Shown: in pieces, positions 61,738-64,000 of the stretch
How positions within the stretch are numbered: position 1 is the stretch's first letter
Layout of the letters: every line of letters begins with the position of its first letter
DNA from: Trinickia dabaoshanensis
GTDB taxonomy: Bacteria > Pseudomonadota > Gammaproteobacteria > Burkholderiales > Burkholderiaceae
DNA length: 64,000 nt
Reading direction: 5' to 3'
NCBI RefSeq assembly: GCF_002879885.1
Contig: NZ_PNYA01000022.1
Coordinates: forward strand, 62,001-126,000
Notes under the pieces: model-generated
What the model was told of the DNA's origin: nothing
The model's input: the letters and a program-made list of their open reading frames with translations, nothing else
The model's database searches: none
Program-made: the position numbers and the translations under genes

Positions 61738-62217
61738 TTATGGCAACGCCTTCGCTTTCAACGTCGTCATGATGATCCGTTTCGCGATACAGGCTTCGGG
61801 GAAGAAGGCACCGATCGTGAGGGCGATCGCAAACACGCCCATGCCTACCGGAACAGCCGCGGGACCAGTCCACGCGAATTCATTCGAAGCAATGAGTTTT
61901 TCTATAAAAACGCCGATGAGGGCGAACCATACAAGCAGGAATACTGCAACGAACGGGTGAAGGGACATGGTCACCTTGACCCGGGTTTCGGCTACATCGT
62001 CTACAACCACGCCATGTATCGTGGGAAGGAACGAGTTGCGATACGTTATGTTCCGGCGCAGCTTGAACGAACGATCTCCGACCGCGCCAAAGAACGTCGC
62101 CGGAGAATCGTTTCTCGGCGGCCACCACGATGGTTCAATGCTGGTGATGACAGCGAGTCGACCCGCTACTTGCTCGGCAGATAACGACGTGTTGAACGCA
62201 AAGCGCATGAAGGGCAT
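61738..62217 (-). CDS. membrane protein of unknown function
   Basis: A 159-residue protein, start at 62217 (MPFMRFAFNTSLSAEQV). The soluble first half (SWWPPRNDSPATFFGAVGDRSFKL) is followed by two membrane helices (FVAVFLLVWFALIGVFI and VPVGMGVFAIALTIGAFF). The motif MSLHPFVAVFLLVWFALIG occurs in many uncharacterised Gram-negative proteins. It is convergent with effector candidate 2, 54 bases apart. Function unknown. Confidence 0.6.
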   Translation of the reverse strand: MPFMRFAFNTSLSAEQVAGRLAVITSIEPSWWPPRNDSPATFFGAVGDRSFKLRRNITYRNSFLPTIHGVVVDDVAETRVKVTMSLHPFVAVFLLVWFALIGVFIEKLIASNEFAWTGPAAVPVGMGVFAIALTIGAFFPEACIAKRIIMTTLKAKALP

Positions 62218-62351
62218 AGGCAACCCACGGCACATTCGAAGCGAAAATTGTACGCCTTGGCGATGACGCTGGCGGTGCGGCGCGAAGGCTTGCGACTATC
62301 ATGTGATGTTCTTACGAGACTTGAGGACTGGCTGCGGATTGAGTCAAGATT

Positions 62352-62999
62352 TCAGCGTCGGCGAATCGCAACCATAGCAGCGGCCCCTGCTTTCGCCACC
62401 TGAGGGTGAGGATGAGCGCAGCACTGCTCGGCAATGTGCAGCAAGTCCGGCCTCGGCCGCTTCCTGATCTCGATCGCTACCGCCTCTGCCAAGAAAAAGT
62501 TCTCTGCCACGGCCAAGCGCCCCAGCAACTCAGTGTCGTAGAGATCAAGACTCGGGATCAATTGAACCGCAACGTCCTCGCCTTCGTCATCTTCGCAAAG
62601 TGTCTCGATGAAGTTGACCAAACCAGGCTGATCTTGGCACCACGGCGAGAGAACTGGGTGCTGATCACTCAGAAAGCCCCCTTCCTGCAACGCTCGTTCT
62701 ACCGCATCGACGAACCCCACGAGGGACTCGAACACGATTCGCGTGTCGCCGTCGTGGCTGAGGTAGACTACCTGCCCAGCGATCGGCGATTTCGTCGCGA
62801 AGACATGGTAATCACTGGTCTCAGGATCGTCCAAAACGAAGCCACCGAGCGCTTCAATCGTTGGATGTCCGTTGAGTTGGTCGGTAATTTTCTGGGCCTC
62901 GCTCCTAGTGAGCAGGTTCACCTCATTGCGATAGCGGCCGGAATATTGACCACCCCCCACCCTTTCAAAGTACGCATCCAGTTCTGCGGTCCGATCCAT
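62352..62999 (-). CDS. SUKH-like protein with HEAT-like tail
   Basis: About 215 residues, start near 62999 (MDRTAELDAYFERVG); the frame runs to a TTG at 63107. The central part (GHPTIEALGGFVLDDPETSDYHVFATK, GQVVYLSHDGDTRIVFESLVGFVDAVERAL) has the SMI1/KNR4 (SUKH) build of polymorphic-toxin immunity proteins. The tail (PDLLHIAEQCCAHPHPQVAKAGAAAMVAIRRR) resembles a HEAT repeat. No toxin gene is next to it, so it may be an orphan immunity gene. The family call is moderate. Confidence 0.55.
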   Translation of the reverse strand: MDRTAELDAYFERVGGGQYSGRYRNEVNLLTRSEAQKITDQLNGHPTIEALGGFVLDDPETSDYHVFATKSPIAGQVVYLSHDGDTRIVFESLVGFVDAVERALQEGGFLSDQHPVLSPWCQDQPGLVNFIETLCEDDEGEDVAVQLIPSLDLYDTELLGRLAVAENFFLAEAVAIEIRKRPRPDLLHIAEQCCAHPHPQVAKAGAAAMVAIRRR

Positions 63000-63110
63000 C
63001 AATAGCGCCCCGTGACGATTGGCCAATTTTGGCATATCTGAAAGCAGACGATTGTGGGGTCTCAGCCTCCTCACCCTTTTGCGCTGACAGTTGAGGTCGG
63101 CGTGCAAGAC

Positions 63111-64000
63111 TTAAGATTGGAAATTACCGGCGAGGAGTCGCTTCTGGAGATTCTCGAGAAGCCAGCTTCCGCCCCGGCCAAGCGGCTGGTCGCGGCTGTG
63201 CGCGGCATAAACCGGTAGCGTTCCGCTTGGAGCAATGCTTTCGTCCGAGATGTCCAGTTTCACCAGTCGGCCGTCTTTCAAATAGGGCTCCACGACAAAG
63301 GGTGGCATCTTGCACCAGCCGAAGCCTGCGAGCAGGAAATCGAGCCTCCGTCCAAGATCGACGAAGCGCCAGCTTCGAGTGCCGATTACCCCATAGCTCT
63401 GACCATCCGTGCCAAGCGCGTCCGATAACACCAATTGCACGTGGGTTTCAAGATCGGCCCGTTCCAGCTTTCGGTCGATGCGCGCGAGAGGATGGTCCGA
63501 GGCGGCGACTGGAAGCAGGCGCAAATCCATCAAAGGGTAAGCAATCAAATCTTCAGGCACAGACGGCAGCAAAAGACAAAATGCCAGCGAAGCGGAATGG
63601 GCGCGGAGGCGCCGCTCGGCGCCTCCGACTCCCTCCGTCGAAAAGGAAACCGGCAAATCCGGAAAGGTCTCCGAGAGCGCCCTCAAACTATCAATAAGAG
63701 GCGCCGTTGGAACCAGCGGATCGATGGCCAAAACCAGCGAAGGCTCCAGTCCGATTCGTGTTCCAGCGGTGATGGCGCGAAAACGATCTGCCCCAGCCAG
63801 GATCACCTTGGCCTGATCGACCAGTACGCGCCCGACGGGTGTCAATGTCGGACGTTGCCGAGTTCGATCGAACAATTCGACGCCTTGAGTTTCTTCAAGT
63901 GTTGCGATGGACTGGCTGATAGCGGACTGAACCCGCCCAAGCGATCGCCCGGCGGCCGAGAAGCTCCCCATATCGTGAATGCTCACCAGAATCCGCAGCT
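63111..64000 (-). CDS. LysR-family regulator, 5' end outside window
   Basis: The frame is open at the right edge; about 296 residues are present and only the first 10 or so are missing. Helix-turn-helix: VSIHDMGSFSAAGRSLGRVQSAISQSIATLEE. The effector domain runs to the stop at 63111. FDRTRQRPTLTPVGRVL is the usual link helix region. No target gene can be named. Confidence 0.85.
   Translation of the reverse strand, partial: LRILVSIHDMGSFSAAGRSLGRVQSAISQSIATLEETQGVELFDRTRQRPTLTPVGRVLVDQAKVILAGADRFRAITAGTRIGLEPSLVLAIDPLVPTAPLIDSLRALSETFPDLPVSFSTEGVGGAERRLRAHSASLAFCLLLPSVPEDLIAYPLMDLRLLPVAASDHPLARIDRKLERADLETHVQLVLSDALGTDGQSYGVIGTRSWRFVDLGRRLDFLLAGFGWCKMPPFVVEPYLKDGRLVKLDISDESIAPSGTLPVYAAHSRDQPLGRGGSWLLENLQKRLLAGNFQS

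Overview
The window is about 62-65% G+C by eye, and its genes look like those of a Burkholderiaceae beta-proteobacterium (Burkholderia/Paraburkholderia/Trinickia type). Reasons: DUF2957 lipoproteins with a PraB-like protein and an OmpW barrel, many LysR regulators, the gud/gar aldarate genes, and DUF3422 and DUF2957 families typical of the group. It reads as an accessory-rich stretch of a chromosome or chromid with many short transcription units. I saw no rRNA, tRNA, CRISPR array, phage or intact insertion sequence.

Layout. 0-6 kb: end of a LysE-type exporter, a small membrane protein, then a surface-protein cluster DUF2957 / PraB-like / DUF2957 / OmpW. 6-13.6 kb: tam, two GNATs, a LysR/SDR pair, a carotenoid oxygenase with two palindromic operator-like sites, an LprI-like protein, a cell-wall amidase and a methyltransferase. 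13.6-17.8 kb: four-gene operon (LolD-like ATPase, MacB/FtsX-type permease, LolA-like carrier, outer-membrane barrel), apparently a dedicated trans-envelope export route. 18-22.8 kb: D-glucarate catabolism (gudP, gudD, kdgD) with a LysR gene. 22.9-30.8 kb: NRAMP-type transporter, OsmC, an orphan FitA antitoxin with a truncated FitB, SDRs, glpD and pyruvate kinase. 31-47 kb: accessory cysS, Fsr-like MFS, a phosphodiesterase, cynT, a decayed NRAMP pseudogene, CoA-transferase, DUF3422, a Rieske oxygenase, a MarR/YCII/GST unit, DUF1326-DUF2182, accessory trpS and a CinA-type amidase. 48-49 kb: a two-gene HEPN module with a frameshift. 49-60 kb: AraC, oxidoreductase, an effector-like gene, GntR-garD (galactarate), LysE, lactonase, chemoreceptor and a second aldarate-type MFS. 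60.6-64 kb: an F-box-like effector candidate, a membrane protein, a SUKH/HEAT-like protein and the end of a LysR gene.

Three points stand out. (1) Both aminoacyl-tRNA synthetases, cysS and trpS, look like auxiliary copies, and each is preceded by a short leader peptide rich in its own amino acid (UGU UGU ... UGC; UGG UGG) and then an intrinsic terminator. Both leader ORFs begin exactly 7 nt after a -10-like hexamer, so the leader mRNAs are predicted to be leaderless. This is the architecture of ribosome-mediated attenuation. (2) Two unrelated Ser/Pro-rich, lower-G+C genes (51.2 kb and 60.7 kb) each have a perfect TTCGC-N15-TTCGC box (PIP box, also an hrpII box) with a YANNNT -10 about 30 bp downstream, so both are candidate type III effectors under HrpB/HrpX-type control; the second starts with an F-box-like segment. 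(3) Several genes are decaying (NRAMP paralogue, FitB, HEPN gene, a possible AraC fragment).

The aldarate genes work together: glucarate (gudP/gudD) and galactarate (garD) both give 5-dehydro-4-deoxyglucarate, which kdgD takes to 2-oxoglutarate semialdehyde. FadR-type GntR half-sites at garD and at the distant MFS gene suggest a shared regulator.
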